A stretch of 64,000 nt of DNA from Thermodesulfovibrio sp. 3907-1M (GCF_040450955.1 NZ_CP144373.1:1592486-1656485); one strand, 5' to 3'. Shown: positions 33,781 to 43,938, numbered from the stretch's first letter. Program-made: numbers and translations. The notes: generated from the sequence alone by a model not told the origin.

Positions 33781-34520
33781 CCTATATCATAGCATCTCTG
33801 GTCACTTTTATCTTTACCGCACTGCTGACAATAGCAGGAGTCGGAGCTGCCTTTATTCTGATTCCAGTGTTTGTTGCTCTTGGAGTTCCTCTTCTTACAG
33901 CCATGTCAACTGCTTTGCTTTTAAACAGCATTGCCATGGCTGTTGCTTCTTTTTATAATGCCAGAGCAGGGCTGATTGTTTACAAAACAGCCCTGCCAAT
34001 TTTAATCTTTGCCTCTATTCTATCTCCTCTTGGTGCGATTACTGCAGAACATCTTTCAAGAAACCTTCTTTTATGGCTTTTTGTTGGATTTCTTATTTTT
34101 GCAGGCTCAATGATGCTATGGTATAAACCAAAGAAAAGAGAGATTTCATCTCCCAATAAACTGATCACCTATGGAGTGGGAGTTGGTGGATTTGCAGGTT
34201 ATGTTGGTGGTCTTTTAGGTGTTGGTGGAGGTAATCTGATTGTTCCTGCACTTGTATGGCTTGGCTTTGACCCTAAGAAAGCCTCAGCAACAACAGCTTT
34301 CATAGTTATTTTTTCATCTTTTTCAGGATTCTTAGGGCACATCTCACTTGGAAACATTGACCATAACTTATTGGTTTTATGCGCTGTTGGTTCAATTGCC
34401 GGTGCTGTTTTAGGAAATTATCTTATGAGAAAAAAGCTTTCTGCTCCGCAGGTAAAAAAAGTCATAGGCATTGTATTATATATCATAGCAGCAAAAATGA
34501 TATGGGATTTGCTAAAGTAA
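33777..34520 (+). CDS. TauE/SafE-family anion exporter
   Basis: A 247-residue inner-membrane protein with seven or eight hydrophobic segments and the two TauE half-repeats; the second contains GGFAGYVGGLLGVGGGNLIVPAL. TauE/SafE proteins export sulfite, sulfoacetate or related sulfur anions. It overlaps the FmdE-like gene by 4 bases and the ChrA-like gene by 19, so it is co-expressed with the tungsten cluster and another oxyanion transporter. Substrate not determinable from sequence. Confidence 0.88.
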   Translation: MTYIIASLVTFIFTALLTIAGVGAAFILIPVFVALGVPLLTAMSTALLLNSIAMAVASFYNARAGLIVYKTALPILIFASILSPLGAITAEHLSRNLLLWLFVGFLIFAGSMMLWYKPKKREISSPNKLITYGVGVGGFAGYVGGLLGVGGGNLIVPALVWLGFDPKKASATTAFIVIFSSFSGFLGHISLGNIDHNLLVLCAVGSIAGAVLGNYLMRKKLSAPQVKKVIGIVLYIIAAKMIWDLLK

Positions 34521-35647
34521 CAGAGCTGTTTTTCTCATTCCTCAAGCTTGGGATTACTGCCTTTGGTGGTCCTGCCATGGTTGCCTACATTAAAGAGTTT
34601 GCTGTTCAGAAGAAAAAGTGGCTTGATGGAAAAACTTTTCAGGAAGGAGTTGCGCTCGCTCAGGCAATTCCCGGTGCAACGGCAATGCAGGTTGCAGCTT
34701 ATGTAGGGTTAAAGGCAAGAGGTATTTCAGGAGGAATTGCAAGCTTTACAGGCTTTGGATTACCAGCATTCATACTCATGCTTATTCTTTCAGCATTATA
34801 CGAAAAGACTCATTCAGTTTCTCAGGTAGCAGCGATTTTTACCGGGCTACAGGTGATTGTTGTAGCAATAGTTGCCAATGCTACATTAAGCTTTGCAAAA
34901 CCAGTTATTAAATCAATCGGTGAAATAGTGGTGGCTGTTTTCTCGTTTTTGCTTTTTTTCTTTAAAACCAATCCCTTTTTGATAATCATAGCCTGCTTTC
35001 TTATTTCTCAATTAATTTTTAAAGACAGAGCAAACATTGAAACTAAAAATTTAAAGAGATTAAATTTCAAAGGTATTGGCAGTCTCATTTTAATTGTAAC
35101 CTCAGGATTAATTTTTCTTTTTTTCTTTGATAAAACTCTTTTAAGTCTTGCTTTGCTCATGATGAAAATAGATCTCTTTGCCTTCGGAGGAGGTTATGCT
35201 TCTTTGCCATTGATGCTACATGAAGTTGTTGACAGACTACAATGGCTTGATGGAAAGACATTCATGGATGGAATAGCTCTCGGACAGGTGACTCCTGGAC
35301 CAATTGTAATTACTGCTGCCTTTGTGGGGTATCTTTTAAAGGGATCTGCAGGTGCTCTTGTTGCCACATTGGCGGTTTTTACTCCTTCCTTTTTAATTAT
35401 GGCTTTTGCCTCAGAAGTAAGTGAAAAAATAAAGAATTCAAAGGTATTTATCAGAGCAAAAAGAGGGCTTTTAGCATCCTTTACAGGACTTTTACTGTTT
35501 GCCACAATTAAGTTTGCCGGTGCAGTAACCTGGGACTGGATTAAACTATTTATTGTTTTAATAGGTTTTCTCTGTCTCTTAAGGAAAATCAGTATTTTTT
35601 ATGTAGTAGTCATCACCGGACTTTTTTCTATTTTAATTTTTTCATAA
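34502..35647 (+). CDS. chrA: ChrA-family (chromate) oxyanion transporter
   Basis: A 381-residue protein with two homologous membrane halves: FLKLGITAFGGPAMVAYIKEF (N half) and MKIDLFAFGGGYASLPLMLHEV (C half), the CHR-domain hallmarks. The frame opens at 34379, but the first 41 codons lie over the TauE-like gene, and the ATG at 34502 fits CHR family starts. Family members efflux chromate or exchange sulfate-like anions. Its location after TauE and the tungsten enzyme genes leaves tungstate, molybdate or sulfite as alternative substrates, which is inference only. Confidence 0.88.
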   Translation: MGFAKVTELFFSFLKLGITAFGGPAMVAYIKEFAVQKKKWLDGKTFQEGVALAQAIPGATAMQVAAYVGLKARGISGGIASFTGFGLPAFILMLILSALYEKTHSVSQVAAIFTGLQVIVVAIVANATLSFAKPVIKSIGEIVVAVFSFLLFFFKTNPFLIIIACFLISQLIFKDRANIETKNLKRLNFKGIGSLILIVTSGLIFLFFFDKTLLSLALLMMKIDLFAFGGGYASLPLMLHEVVDRLQWLDGKTFMDGIALGQVTPGPIVITAAFVGYLLKGSAGALVATLAVFTPSFLIMAFASEVSEKIKNSKVFIRAKRGLLASFTGLLLFATIKFAGAVTWDWIKLFIVLIGFLCLLRKISIFYVVVITGLFSILIFS

Positions 35648-35769
35648 AATTTCTATGTATAGAATTGAAAAAATCACACTCAAAAGTATCAAAATAATCA
35701 AGATATGATTTTCTATAGGCAATTTTAGGAGTGTCTCGGTAATTATGTGATATAATGTCTGTCATAAAG

Positions 35770-37515
35770 ATGAAAATAAGGGAAAAATTCATTTTCATTG
35801 ATAAGTTGAGCTTTTTCGGGAAAAATCATGTTTTCATCTCCTTTTTAATAGGTATTTTTGTAGGCATTTTTGCCATACTTTTTATTTATGCCATAAATTT
35901 TATCAACTCCTTTGTACTTGAAAGGTTTGTTTTATATATTCAACCAAAACCATATGGAGAAGGTGGAGAATCAGAAACATACAAATTCATATTTCAGAAG
36001 CCTTATCTTCTTCCAATGGTTGTCGCAGCAGGAGGTTTTATAGGAGGACTCTTAACCTATTTCTTTTCTCCAGAGTCCCGTGGAATAGGAACAGATGCTG
36101 CCATAAAGGCATATCATGAGGGACAGAGTCTTTCTATAAAAACCTCCATAATCAAGCTTATTACATCTGCCATAACAATAGGTACAGGTGGAACTTCAGG
36201 CAGGGAAGGACCAATTGCTCTTATTGGAGGTAGTATTGGCTCATGGATGGGAAAGATATTTAATCTTGCAGAAAAGCAAAAGAGAATTTTTCTTGCAGTT
36301 GGACTCGGAGCTGGAATTGCTGCTATTTTTAAAGCTCCCTTAGCAGGTGCACTTATCAGCGGAGAAGTTTTTTTTAAAAGAGACTTTGACATTGAGGCAA
36401 TGTTATTGAGCTTTATAGCTTCTGTCACTGCCTATACTGTAGCCTGTCTTGTTTTTGGTTTTCAGCCAATATTTTCAACTCAGATACCTCCATATATAAA
36501 CATAAAGGATTTATTTTTCTATGTAGGGCTTGGCATTGTATGTGCTATTGTGATAAGAGTTTACATATTTTTATTTTTTTATATAAAAAGTAAATTTGAT
36601 GCTTTTTCTATTCCCTCTTATATAAAACCCGCAATTGGTGGAGTTATTACAGGTGCTATAGGAGCCTTTATCCCTGTAGCTATAGGAAATGGCTACGGAT
36701 GGATTCAGTTGATCATAGATGGAAAACTTTTGGATATGAGTTTCATAACAATGGGTATTGCTGGAGTTATTCTTGGAGTATCTTTTACTCTTGGTTCTGG
36801 TGGTTCTGGAGGAATTTTTGGCCCTTCTGTTATGATTGGAGGACTTACAGGAGCAGTTTATTGCCTTTTATGGAACAGGTTCATAAATCTAAACTTACAC
36901 CTTCCTTCATTCATAGTAGTTGGGATGGTTTCTCTTTTTGGTGCTGCTGCAAAAGCTCCTCTTTCCACTTTGATTCTCATTGCCGAGATGACAGGCGGAT
37001 ACAGTCTTCTTTTACCTGCCATGCTTTCTGTTTTTACAGCGTATTACCTGAGTGGAGATAAGACAATATTTCCAAGTCAGGTAAATACAAAATTTGACTC
37101 TCCTGCGTACAGGGATGAATATGGTATTTATGTGCTTCAGAAGCTTAAAGTAAAAGAATATATGAAACCAGCTATAACTGTAAATCCAGAAACTCCTGCG
37201 ACAGAGGCTTTTCATTTAATGAAAGAGAATTTTATTGGTGGTTTACCAGTATTGAGCGAGGGCAAAGTTGTTGGGATAATTACAAAGGAGGATATAAAGT
37301 CTGCTAAAAATCTGGTACAAAAAAAAGTGGGTGATATAATGACAAAAAAGGTTATTACAGTTACAGAAGAAGATACCTTGGCTCACTGCCTTGAGATAAT
37401 GACTAACAGAGGTATTGGAAGGCTTCCTGTAGTAAAACGCTCTGGTGTTGTTGTTGGAATAATTGCGAGGGTTGATATAGGCAAAGCCATAAGAGAGAAT
37501 CTAAAAGAAAGTTAA
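35770..37515 (+). CDS. ClC-type chloride channel/antiporter with two CBS domains
   Basis: A 581-residue ClC protein. The membrane part (about 15-430) has the anion-path motifs GREGPIALIGGS (a GKEGP variant) and GSGGIFGPSVMIGG; the first motif is degenerate (SRGIGTDAAI). The C-terminus carries two CBS domains (about 460-515 and 525-580, starting VKEYMKPAITVNPETPATEA and VGDIMTKKVITVTEEDTLAH). The frame opens at 35755, but that ATG overlaps an extended -10 (TGATATAAT, hexamer 35751-35756), so ATG 35770 is preferred. It ends two bases before the convergent fur-like gene. Confidence 0.9.
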   Translation: MKIREKFIFIDKLSFFGKNHVFISFLIGIFVGIFAILFIYAINFINSFVLERFVLYIQPKPYGEGGESETYKFIFQKPYLLPMVVAAGGFIGGLLTYFFSPESRGIGTDAAIKAYHEGQSLSIKTSIIKLITSAITIGTGGTSGREGPIALIGGSIGSWMGKIFNLAEKQKRIFLAVGLGAGIAAIFKAPLAGALISGEVFFKRDFDIEAMLLSFIASVTAYTVACLVFGFQPIFSTQIPPYINIKDLFFYVGLGIVCAIVIRVYIFLFFYIKSKFDAFSIPSYIKPAIGGVITGAIGAFIPVAIGNGYGWIQLIIDGKLLDMSFITMGIAGVILGVSFTLGSGGSGGIFGPSVMIGGLTGAVYCLLWNRFINLNLHLPSFIVVGMVSLFGAAAKAPLSTLILIAEMTGGYSLLLPAMLSVFTAYYLSGDKTIFPSQVNTKFDSPAYRDEYGIYVLQKLKVKEYMKPAITVNPETPATEAFHLMKENFIGGLPVLSEGKVVGIITKEDIKSAKNLVQKKVGDIMTKKVITVTEEDTLAHCLEIMTNRGIGRLPVVKRSGVVVGIIARVDIGKAIRENLKES

Positions 37516-37516
37516 G

Positions 37517-37987
37517 TTAACCTCTTTCTGAAAGAGCCTTACATCTTTCGCAGAGTCCAAAAAACTGAATATCAGAACGCTCAATTGAGAACTTAAACTT
37601 CTCAGTAAGAGTGTTTTTTAAATATTTAAGAGGATCTTGCTGTGTTTCAAGGTCAATTTCATAATCAATGATTTTACCACAGATTCTGCAAACAAGATGA
37701 TAATGCTCAACTGTTTCTTTTCCTGCAATAAATTCATAACGGGCTCTTCCATCTTTGAAGTCAAACTTTCTTAAAATTCCAAGTTCTGTTAAAAGCTCAA
37801 GAGTTCTGTAAACAGTTGCAAGTCCAATTCCCGGGTAAAGTTCCTTAACTTCAAGAAAAATTTCTTCAGCACTTAGATGACCTTTTTTTGAAGACAGAAG
37901 ATTTATTATGGCTTCACGGGTTTGTGTCCATTTTAAACCACATTCTCTAAATCTTTTCTTGCAACACCATCCTTGTTCAAAAGCCAT
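37517..37987 (-). CDS. Fur-family metalloregulator
   Basis: A 156-residue Fur/PerR/Zur-type repressor. The winged helix contains KWTQTREAIINLLSSKKGHLSAEEIF and GLATVYRTLELLTELGI; the dimer domain has HYHLVCRICGKIIDYE and CERC, the structural Cys4 zinc site. The regulatory metal cannot be told by eye. A few extra cysteines at the N-terminus (WCCKKRFRECG) are unusual. AAGGAG precedes the ATG. Its stop is two bases from the ClC stop. Confidence 0.92.
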   Translation of the reverse strand: MAFEQGWCCKKRFRECGLKWTQTREAIINLLSSKKGHLSAEEIFLEVKELYPGIGLATVYRTLELLTELGILRKFDFKDGRARYEFIAGKETVEHYHLVCRICGKIIDYEIDLETQQDPLKYLKNTLTEKFKFSIERSDIQFFGLCERCKALSERG

Positions 37988-38093
37988 GAAAACTCCTTTT
38001 TATCAGCTTTGATTTTTAATTATACCACAGAAATATCACCAGGATTAACCTGTTATTTGAGGAATATGACGCTTTGAATGATAAAATATTAAA

Positions 38094-38891
38094 ATGCTTA
38101 AATGGTTTTTTAGAACTTTAATTGCCGCAGTTTTAGTTTATTTTACTTACGTAATTATTTATCCTTTTGTCGTGGATGTTTCTTATTTAAAAAAGAAAAA
38201 TCCGGAGTTGACTGCAATGATGAAGTATCGCATGGAGCAATGGCAAAAGGAAGGCAGAAAAATAAAAATCAAAAAAATATGGATGCCTCTTAATAGAATT
38301 TCACCCTATCTTGTCAAAGCTGTGCTTATTGGTGAAGATGACAAATTTTACAGCCATTCAGGCTTTGATATTGAAGGAATAAAAAAAGCAATTGAAAAGG
38401 ATATAAAAGAAAAAAAGCTTAAATACGGAGGAAGCACAATCACCCAACAGCTTGCAAAAAATCTTTACCTCAATCCATCAAAAAATCCGGTAAGAAAGAT
38501 TCAGGAAGCAATAATTACATGGAGGCTTGAAAAAACTCTATCCAAAAAGAGAATTCTTGAGCTATATCTCAATATTGCTGAGTGGGGTGAGGGAATTTTT
38601 GGTGTAGAGGCTGCATCAAGGCATTACTTCGGGAAATCAGCATCAGAGCTTACAGCAATGGAGGCAGCAAGGCTGGCTGCATCTTTGCCAAATCCTCTTA
38701 GATACAGTCCTGTAGGAAATTCAAGATTTATTGAAAGACGGGCAAATCTTATTTACTTTATAATGCAGAAAAGAGGGATAATCAAGGAAGAGTATACAGA
38801 GCCAGAAGAAAAAGATTCTATGCCCGTTTTACAGGAAACTCCATTAGAGTCTAATCAAAAGAATGAACCCGACCAGCCTCCTTCAAAATAG
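38094..38891 (+). CDS. mtgA: Monofunctional peptidoglycan glycosyltransferase
   Basis: A 265-residue GT51 enzyme anchored by one N-terminal helix (TLIAAVLVYFTYVIIYPFVV). Catalytic motifs GEDDKFYSHSGFDIEGI, YGGSTITQQLAKNLYLNPSKNP and KRILELYLNIAEWGEGIFGVEAAS are complete, with no transpeptidase domain. It polymerises lipid II into glycan strands. TAAAAT (38082-38087) lies 6 bases before the ATG and no ribosome site is seen, so leaderless translation is likely. Its last 41 bases overlap malQ on the other strand. Confidence 0.94.
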   Translation: MLKWFFRTLIAAVLVYFTYVIIYPFVVDVSYLKKKNPELTAMMKYRMEQWQKEGRKIKIKKIWMPLNRISPYLVKAVLIGEDDKFYSHSGFDIEGIKKAIEKDIKEKKLKYGGSTITQQLAKNLYLNPSKNPVRKIQEAIITWRLEKTLSKKRILELYLNIAEWGEGIFGVEAASRHYFGKSASELTAMEAARLAASLPNPLRYSPVGNSRFIERRANLIYFIMQKRGIIKEEYTEPEEKDSMPVLQETPLESNQKNEPDQPPSK

Positions 38892-40863
38892 CCTCAATTT
38901 CCTTGAAGATTGGCAGTTTTATAATTTCATCAATTGCAAAAGGAAGCTTTCTCTGCCAGTTAGGATACTCAGTGGTTGTTCCAGGAAAGTTTATCTGCTC
39001 TTCTAAAAGTAAGATATCCTCAGGATATAAAAGAAGATATTTTGAGGGAGTTTTTGCAAGAAATCTTAATATGGCAAAAAAAAGCTCTTTTAGAGAGTCT
39101 CCTTCAAGCAAGCTTTCTTCTTTTAAGAGAGCAATGATTTTTTCTTTATCATTCTGTCTTTCCAAAAAAGCATTATGAGCCTGTTTTTCATCGTAAATTT
39201 TAAATTTATTTCTCAATTCTATGTCCTTTCCATTCCAGAATCCTTTAAGTGTTGGCAAATCATGGGTTGTTATGCTGCATAGAGAATCTTCAGGATAAAT
39301 ACTAGATGGTTTATATCTTTCCTGAGTTTTTTCAAAATAAAAAACTCTCCATGAGCATATTTTTCTTTTAATCAACTCATTCTTCATCCATTCCTCTGCT
39401 GTTCCGAGGTCTTCTCCTATGACTCCTGTCTGGTTTAACTGACTTTCAAGTGCAATAATTCCAAGAAGGTCTTTCCATGGATATCTTACATAGGCACCAT
39501 TGTATGGAGAAGAACCTTCAGGAATCCAGAATGCTCTAAATAAACCAAGAGCGTGATCAATTCTGAGAAGCTTTGTTTTCATATTTGCTCTTAAAGTCTT
39601 TATAAAGGGAAGGTAAGCCTTTTCTTTTAATTTAAAGGGAATCACAGGAGGTGCTCCCCATTTCTGTCCCTTTGGATTAAAATCATCGGGAGGCGCACCA
39701 TATTCTGCCTTAAGAGCATAAAGCTCCTGATTAATCCACACATCAAAGCTTGATTTAATTGAGCAGAAACCCATATCAAGTAAGACTGGATATTTTTTAA
39801 TCTCCTCAAGTTCACTATCCACAAGCCATTGAAGATACTCATAAAAGAGAACTTCTTTTTCATTGTCTCTGTAAATTTTATTCAGGACTTCTTTGCTGGG
39901 ATGCCGAAATTCAGGACTCCAGCTCTGCCAGTCTTTTCCAAATCTTTCTCTCAGGAAACAAAAAACTGAAAAGAATTTTAAATCCTCTCTAATTGCTGGG
40001 CAAAGCTTATTTTTATAAGCGATGAAATTCCTGGCATCTGCATTGATGTAATCCCTGTAAAATGCTTCAAAGTCTTTTCTGAGGTATTCCATTTTTTCTT
40101 TCCAGACAGATGGATACTCAAAAATCTTCTCATTTTTAAGCTGGACTGGACACTTTGATAAATAAAGAGGCGTATTAAACTGCCTTGATATGGCTGAATA
40201 GGGACTTATTCCACATATGTCCTCAGGGTCATTAAAATGTAAAGGATTTATGCTTATAAATCCTCCAATACTTTTTAAGTATTCTGCCAATTCCCTCAAA
40301 TGGGAAAAATTTCCCTCTGCGCTTTCTTTTAAGCTCCAGAGATTGCATTGAAGCCCCCATATTTTATTTTTATAGGGCACAAAACAATTCTCTGGCACAA
40401 CTATTAAAACAGTTTCACCGGTGGTTTTCTCTAAAGAAACTCGTAATCTGTAATAACCAATTGGCAAAGAAGGAATGGGAATGCTGTATTTTTTCTCTGC
40501 TACAGGTGAGCACTCTACCTGAAAACAAAGAGCGTCACCTTTGTCAGCCAATTCCTCAAAAGGAAAAATTTCAATCATGGCGTATTTCATTCTGCAGCAG
40601 CCTTTTAGATAAACCTCTACAGGGTAACCTGGCTCAATAACATACACTGGTTCTAAAAAAGCAGGATAACTCTTAAAGTATTCAATCCAATGCAGAGCCT
40701 CTTCAGGGCTAATTCCCATAGAATAAATTAGTTGAGCCTTTGTTTCAAAAGATATTTCAATGTAATTGCCTTTACAATCATAGTAAAAAGGAATTACTCC
40801 AGCTAAATCTGAAAGCTCACATATCAATTGTTTCAGCTGCTTCAAGGTAAAGCTCTCCAGCAT
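38851..40863 (-). CDS. malQ: 4-alpha-glucanotransferase (GH77)
   Basis: A roughly 670-residue amylomaltase that transfers alpha-1,4-glucan segments in glycogen or maltodextrin metabolism. GH77 active-site motifs are present: LRIDHALGLFRAFWIPEG (nucleophile Asp), GVIGEDLGTA (acid/base Glu) and ITTHDLPTLKGFW. An extra N-terminal region of about 150 residues resembles the E. coli MalQ type. Several ATGs lie near 40890-40863; I chose 40863 because the family begins close to TLKQLKQL, but the start is uncertain. The 5' end overlaps the upstream ABC ATPase gene, an odd partner for a sugar enzyme. Confidence 0.9.
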   Translation of the reverse strand: MLESFTLKQLKQLICELSDLAGVIPFYYDCKGNYIEISFETKAQLIYSMGISPEEALHWIEYFKSYPAFLEPVYVIEPGYPVEVYLKGCCRMKYAMIEIFPFEELADKGDALCFQVECSPVAEKKYSIPIPSLPIGYYRLRVSLEKTTGETVLIVVPENCFVPYKNKIWGLQCNLWSLKESAEGNFSHLRELAEYLKSIGGFISINPLHFNDPEDICGISPYSAISRQFNTPLYLSKCPVQLKNEKIFEYPSVWKEKMEYLRKDFEAFYRDYINADARNFIAYKNKLCPAIREDLKFFSVFCFLRERFGKDWQSWSPEFRHPSKEVLNKIYRDNEKEVLFYEYLQWLVDSELEEIKKYPVLLDMGFCSIKSSFDVWINQELYALKAEYGAPPDDFNPKGQKWGAPPVIPFKLKEKAYLPFIKTLRANMKTKLLRIDHALGLFRAFWIPEGSSPYNGAYVRYPWKDLLGIIALESQLNQTGVIGEDLGTAEEWMKNELIKRKICSWRVFYFEKTQERYKPSSIYPEDSLCSITTHDLPTLKGFWNGKDIELRNKFKIYDEKQAHNAFLERQNDKEKIIALLKEESLLEGDSLKELFFAILRFLAKTPSKYLLLYPEDILLLEEQINFPGTTTEYPNWQRKLPFAIDEIIKLPIFKEIEAILKEAGRVHSFD

Positions 40864-42109
40864 CGTAGTCATAGGCAAAAAGCTCTGCATATCTTCCCCA
40901 GTCTATGGCTGTCTCAAGCTGATTCCATGATTCTTCAGGCGTAAAATGATTCTTGAGAATGTCAAGAAAAAACTCCTCAGATACCCTATGTTTTGAAATT
41001 GTTGACAGAACCTGCATAATCTGTTTAATAAGCTGAACATTCTGAAGAGCAACTTCTTTAAATATTTCTTTTTTCTCAAGAGTATCAGCCTCTGCCCATT
41101 TTTTACCTTTTTCAGTGAGAATAAAGTCACCCTCCTTTATCTCTCCAAAATCAAGTATTACGGAGGCTTCTATCAATGGGAAAATATCATCCACCTCCAT
41201 GCTGAGCTCTGAACTCAGGGCATAGATATCAACTCTTCCACCCTTATCATGAACAAGTTCAATAAGTCCTGCAATTGCTCCAACTTTTGCATGGGGAAGG
41301 AACTGATATCTGCCGGCAGCAAGCAGAAAGGGAATTTCTTCCGGTGATTTTATAAGAACAGTGTATATTTTATCCAGTAAAAATTTGAAATCTCTTGAAT
41401 TTCTGTCTCTCGGATAGGGCATTTCAATGGGTATTTCAGCTTTTATTTTTCCTGGATTATGACTTAACACAATAGCCCGGCTTGACATGCTTACAGCTTC
41501 CTCAATATTGTGTGTTACAAGAATAATTGCCTTTGCTGGCATTTTTCCATTTCTCCATAAGTCAATAATGTCTCCACGTAAATTATCAGCTGTAAGGACA
41601 TCAAGGGCTGAAAAAGGTTCATCCATAAGTAGAAGTTCAGGTTCCACTGCCAGTGCTCTTGCAATTCCAACTCTCTGACGCATTCCACCACTTAGTTCTC
41701 TTGGATAGGCATCTTCAAATCCGTCAAGTCCAACAAGGTCAATTGCTCTCAAAGCTTTTTCATTCATTTCCTGTTCGTTCAATCCCTGTCCTACCAGCCC
41801 AACTTTAACATTTTCAAGAACAGTAAACCATGGAAAAAGAGCAAAACTCTGGAAAACTACTGCTATCTTAGCTCTGGCATTTTTAAGCGGTGTTCCTTTA
41901 TACAAGACTTCTCCTTCAGTGGGCTCCACAATTCCTGCAATGATTCTTAAAAGGGTTGATTTCCCAGCACCTGACTGTCCAAGAATTGAGACAAACTCAC
42001 CCGAATATATTTTGAGATTAATATCTTCTAAAACTGTGATTTCTCTTCCTTTGCCTACCAAAAAAGATTTTTTAATGCCTATGGTTTCAAGGATAATTTC
42101 TTTTTCCAT
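40817..42109 (-). CDS. NitT/TauT-type ABC ATPase with AAA-associated C-terminal domain
   Basis: A 430-residue protein. Residues 1-260 are an ABC ATPase (Walker A GQSGAGKS, LSGGMRQR, LLMDEPFSALD). The C-terminal 150 residues (from about 270, RYQFLPHAKVGAIAGLIELV) match the AAA-associated domain seen on some nitrate/sulfonate/bicarbonate-type importer ATPases. It sits three bases after the permease gene and overlaps malQ. No substrate-binding protein is nearby, so the solute is unknown. Confidence 0.9.
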   Translation of the reverse strand: MEKEIILETIGIKKSFLVGKGREITVLEDINLKIYSGEFVSILGQSGAGKSTLLRIIAGIVEPTEGEVLYKGTPLKNARAKIAVVFQSFALFPWFTVLENVKVGLVGQGLNEQEMNEKALRAIDLVGLDGFEDAYPRELSGGMRQRVGIARALAVEPELLLMDEPFSALDVLTADNLRGDIIDLWRNGKMPAKAIILVTHNIEEAVSMSSRAIVLSHNPGKIKAEIPIEMPYPRDRNSRDFKFLLDKIYTVLIKSPEEIPFLLAAGRYQFLPHAKVGAIAGLIELVHDKGGRVDIYALSSELSMEVDDIFPLIEASVILDFGEIKEGDFILTEKGKKWAEADTLEKKEIFKEVALQNVQLIKQIMQVLSTISKHRVSEEFFLDILKNHFTPEESWNQLETAIDWGRYAELFAYDYDAGELYLEAAETIDM

Positions 42110-42112
42110 AGT

Positions 42113-43825
42113 CTACTCCAGAATATATTTTGTTTTAGCTAAAATAAAAAGTCTTTTCCAGACCAATCTATTTATTCCAACAACAATGAAGGACATAAAA
42201 CCAGTGGAGAGCAATAAGACTCCAAAATTTCCAGAAGCAGAAGACTGACTTATTAATGCACCCAGCCCTGTTGTATGCATGATTTCTCCACCAAAGGAAA
42301 CATACTCACTTACAATTGTAGCATTCCACGCCCCTCCACTGGCAGTAATCAAGCCTGTAACAAGATAGGGAAATATTCCAGGAAGTATGAGAGTTTTCCA
42401 TCTTCTCAGTCCTTTAATTCCATAGGCTTTAGAGATCTCTATCAAATCTTTTGGAATAGCACTTGCTCCAGCAATTATATTAAAAAGAAGATACCACTGA
42501 GTTCCAAGTAGCATCAGAAATACTGCTCCAACATCAAGTCCTCCACCGAGTTTAATTAAAAATAAAAGAATAACAGGGAAAACTGCTGTTGCAGGAACAC
42601 TTGCAGCTATCTGAACAATTCCCTGCAAGATTTTCGCAGCCTTTGGATTCAGTCCAATGTAAACACCAACCGGAAGAGTCCATGCAAGAGCTATTAATAA
42701 AGCCATTGAAACCCTCAGCAATGAATAAGAAGCAGCTTTTATTATGGTTATAATATCACTTAAACTGACAGATGAAAGGAGATGGGAAGCCTTGAAAATA
42801 GCCCAAATAATCACCATTAAAATGATCAATAAAGAAACGAATCCCGTTATTTTGCTTAGTTTATTAATAAATGGATTTTCTGAAAAGGCAAACTTCCTGT
42901 AACTCATTTTTTCCATTTTGTTAATTGTGCCGGTAATAAACTCTCCTACTTTTTTAATAAAAATAGAGCCTGAAAAAAGATTTAATACAAAGGACTCTCT
43001 TTCTTCTTCTGGTGGAACTGTCTCTAGTCTGAATTTTTGTGACCATACAATGAGAGGTCTCCATACAAAGAGGTCAAGAATAATTATCAAAAAAATCATT
43101 GTGCCAAGTCCATAAATTACATGCTCAATATTTCCTTTATTCGCCGCTGTCTGAATATAAGAGCCAATTCCTGGCAGTCTGAAATCTTTATCTTCAAGGA
43201 TGAACATCTCACATGCCATTAGAAAAAACCAGCCACCTGCTACACTCATCATGCTGTTCCAGATAAGGCCTATGGCGCTAAAGGGAAGATCAAGTCTTAA
43301 GAACTTTGAAAATTTATTCATTTTGAAAACTTTCACTACTTCTTTTAATTCCTTTGGAATGGTATTGATGGAATGATAAAAGCTAAAGGTCATGTTCCAT
43401 ACCTGTCCAGTAAAAATAAGAAGAACACATGCAAGTTCAAGTCCGATTCTTTTGCCCGGGAAAAGAGATATCATTGCCAAAACAACTCCAGGCAAAAAAG
43501 AAAGCACAGGAATTGACTGAAGAATGTCAAGAAGGGGAATCATTATTTTTTCATGAATCTTGCTTCTTGATGCAGTATATCCATACCATATTGAAAAAAG
43601 GAGTGAGAGTAAATAGGCAGAAAAAATTCTTGCCAGAGACTGAAGGGCATATTCCGGAATATTTGAAGGATTTAGATCTATCTGCAGAGTCCTTTCATAG
43701 GGAGTGCTCCACTGAGAGGCAATATATATAATGAAAGAAAGAATTCCCAGAATAATAAAAAATACTGCTATATCAATTGCTCTTACTTTAAATGTTTCAG
43801 CAGGAATAGAGATGGGTATTTTCAT
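42113..43825 (-). CDS. Fused double ABC permease (NitT/TauT type)
   Basis: A 570-residue protein made of two binding-protein-dependent permease domains in tandem, each about 200 residues with five to six TM helices (first about 20-260, second about 320-560, the latter with PKDLIEISKAYGIKGLRRWKTLILPGIFPYLVTG as coupling loop). In most importers of this class the permease is a single-domain homodimer; here the two halves are fused. GGGAG precedes the ATG. It works with the ATPase encoded next. Confidence 0.9.
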   Translation of the reverse strand: MKIPISIPAETFKVRAIDIAVFFIILGILSFIIYIASQWSTPYERTLQIDLNPSNIPEYALQSLARIFSAYLLSLLFSIWYGYTASRSKIHEKIMIPLLDILQSIPVLSFLPGVVLAMISLFPGKRIGLELACVLLIFTGQVWNMTFSFYHSINTIPKELKEVVKVFKMNKFSKFLRLDLPFSAIGLIWNSMMSVAGGWFFLMACEMFILEDKDFRLPGIGSYIQTAANKGNIEHVIYGLGTMIFLIIILDLFVWRPLIVWSQKFRLETVPPEEERESFVLNLFSGSIFIKKVGEFITGTINKMEKMSYRKFAFSENPFINKLSKITGFVSLLIILMVIIWAIFKASHLLSSVSLSDIITIIKAASYSLLRVSMALLIALAWTLPVGVYIGLNPKAAKILQGIVQIAASVPATAVFPVILLFLIKLGGGLDVGAVFLMLLGTQWYLLFNIIAGASAIPKDLIEISKAYGIKGLRRWKTLILPGIFPYLVTGLITASGGAWNATIVSEYVSFGGEIMHTTGLGALISQSSASGNFGVLLLSTGFMSFIVVGINRLVWKRLFILAKTKYILE

Positions 43826-43938
43826 TTTAAGCTCCCTTCAAGAAAAAATCTTAAAATTATAAAACAATTCAAGCAATATTTACCATAAATCGGAAATTTT
43901 AACCTCAAGGGCAATCTCAAGGACGGGCTTCAGTTGAA

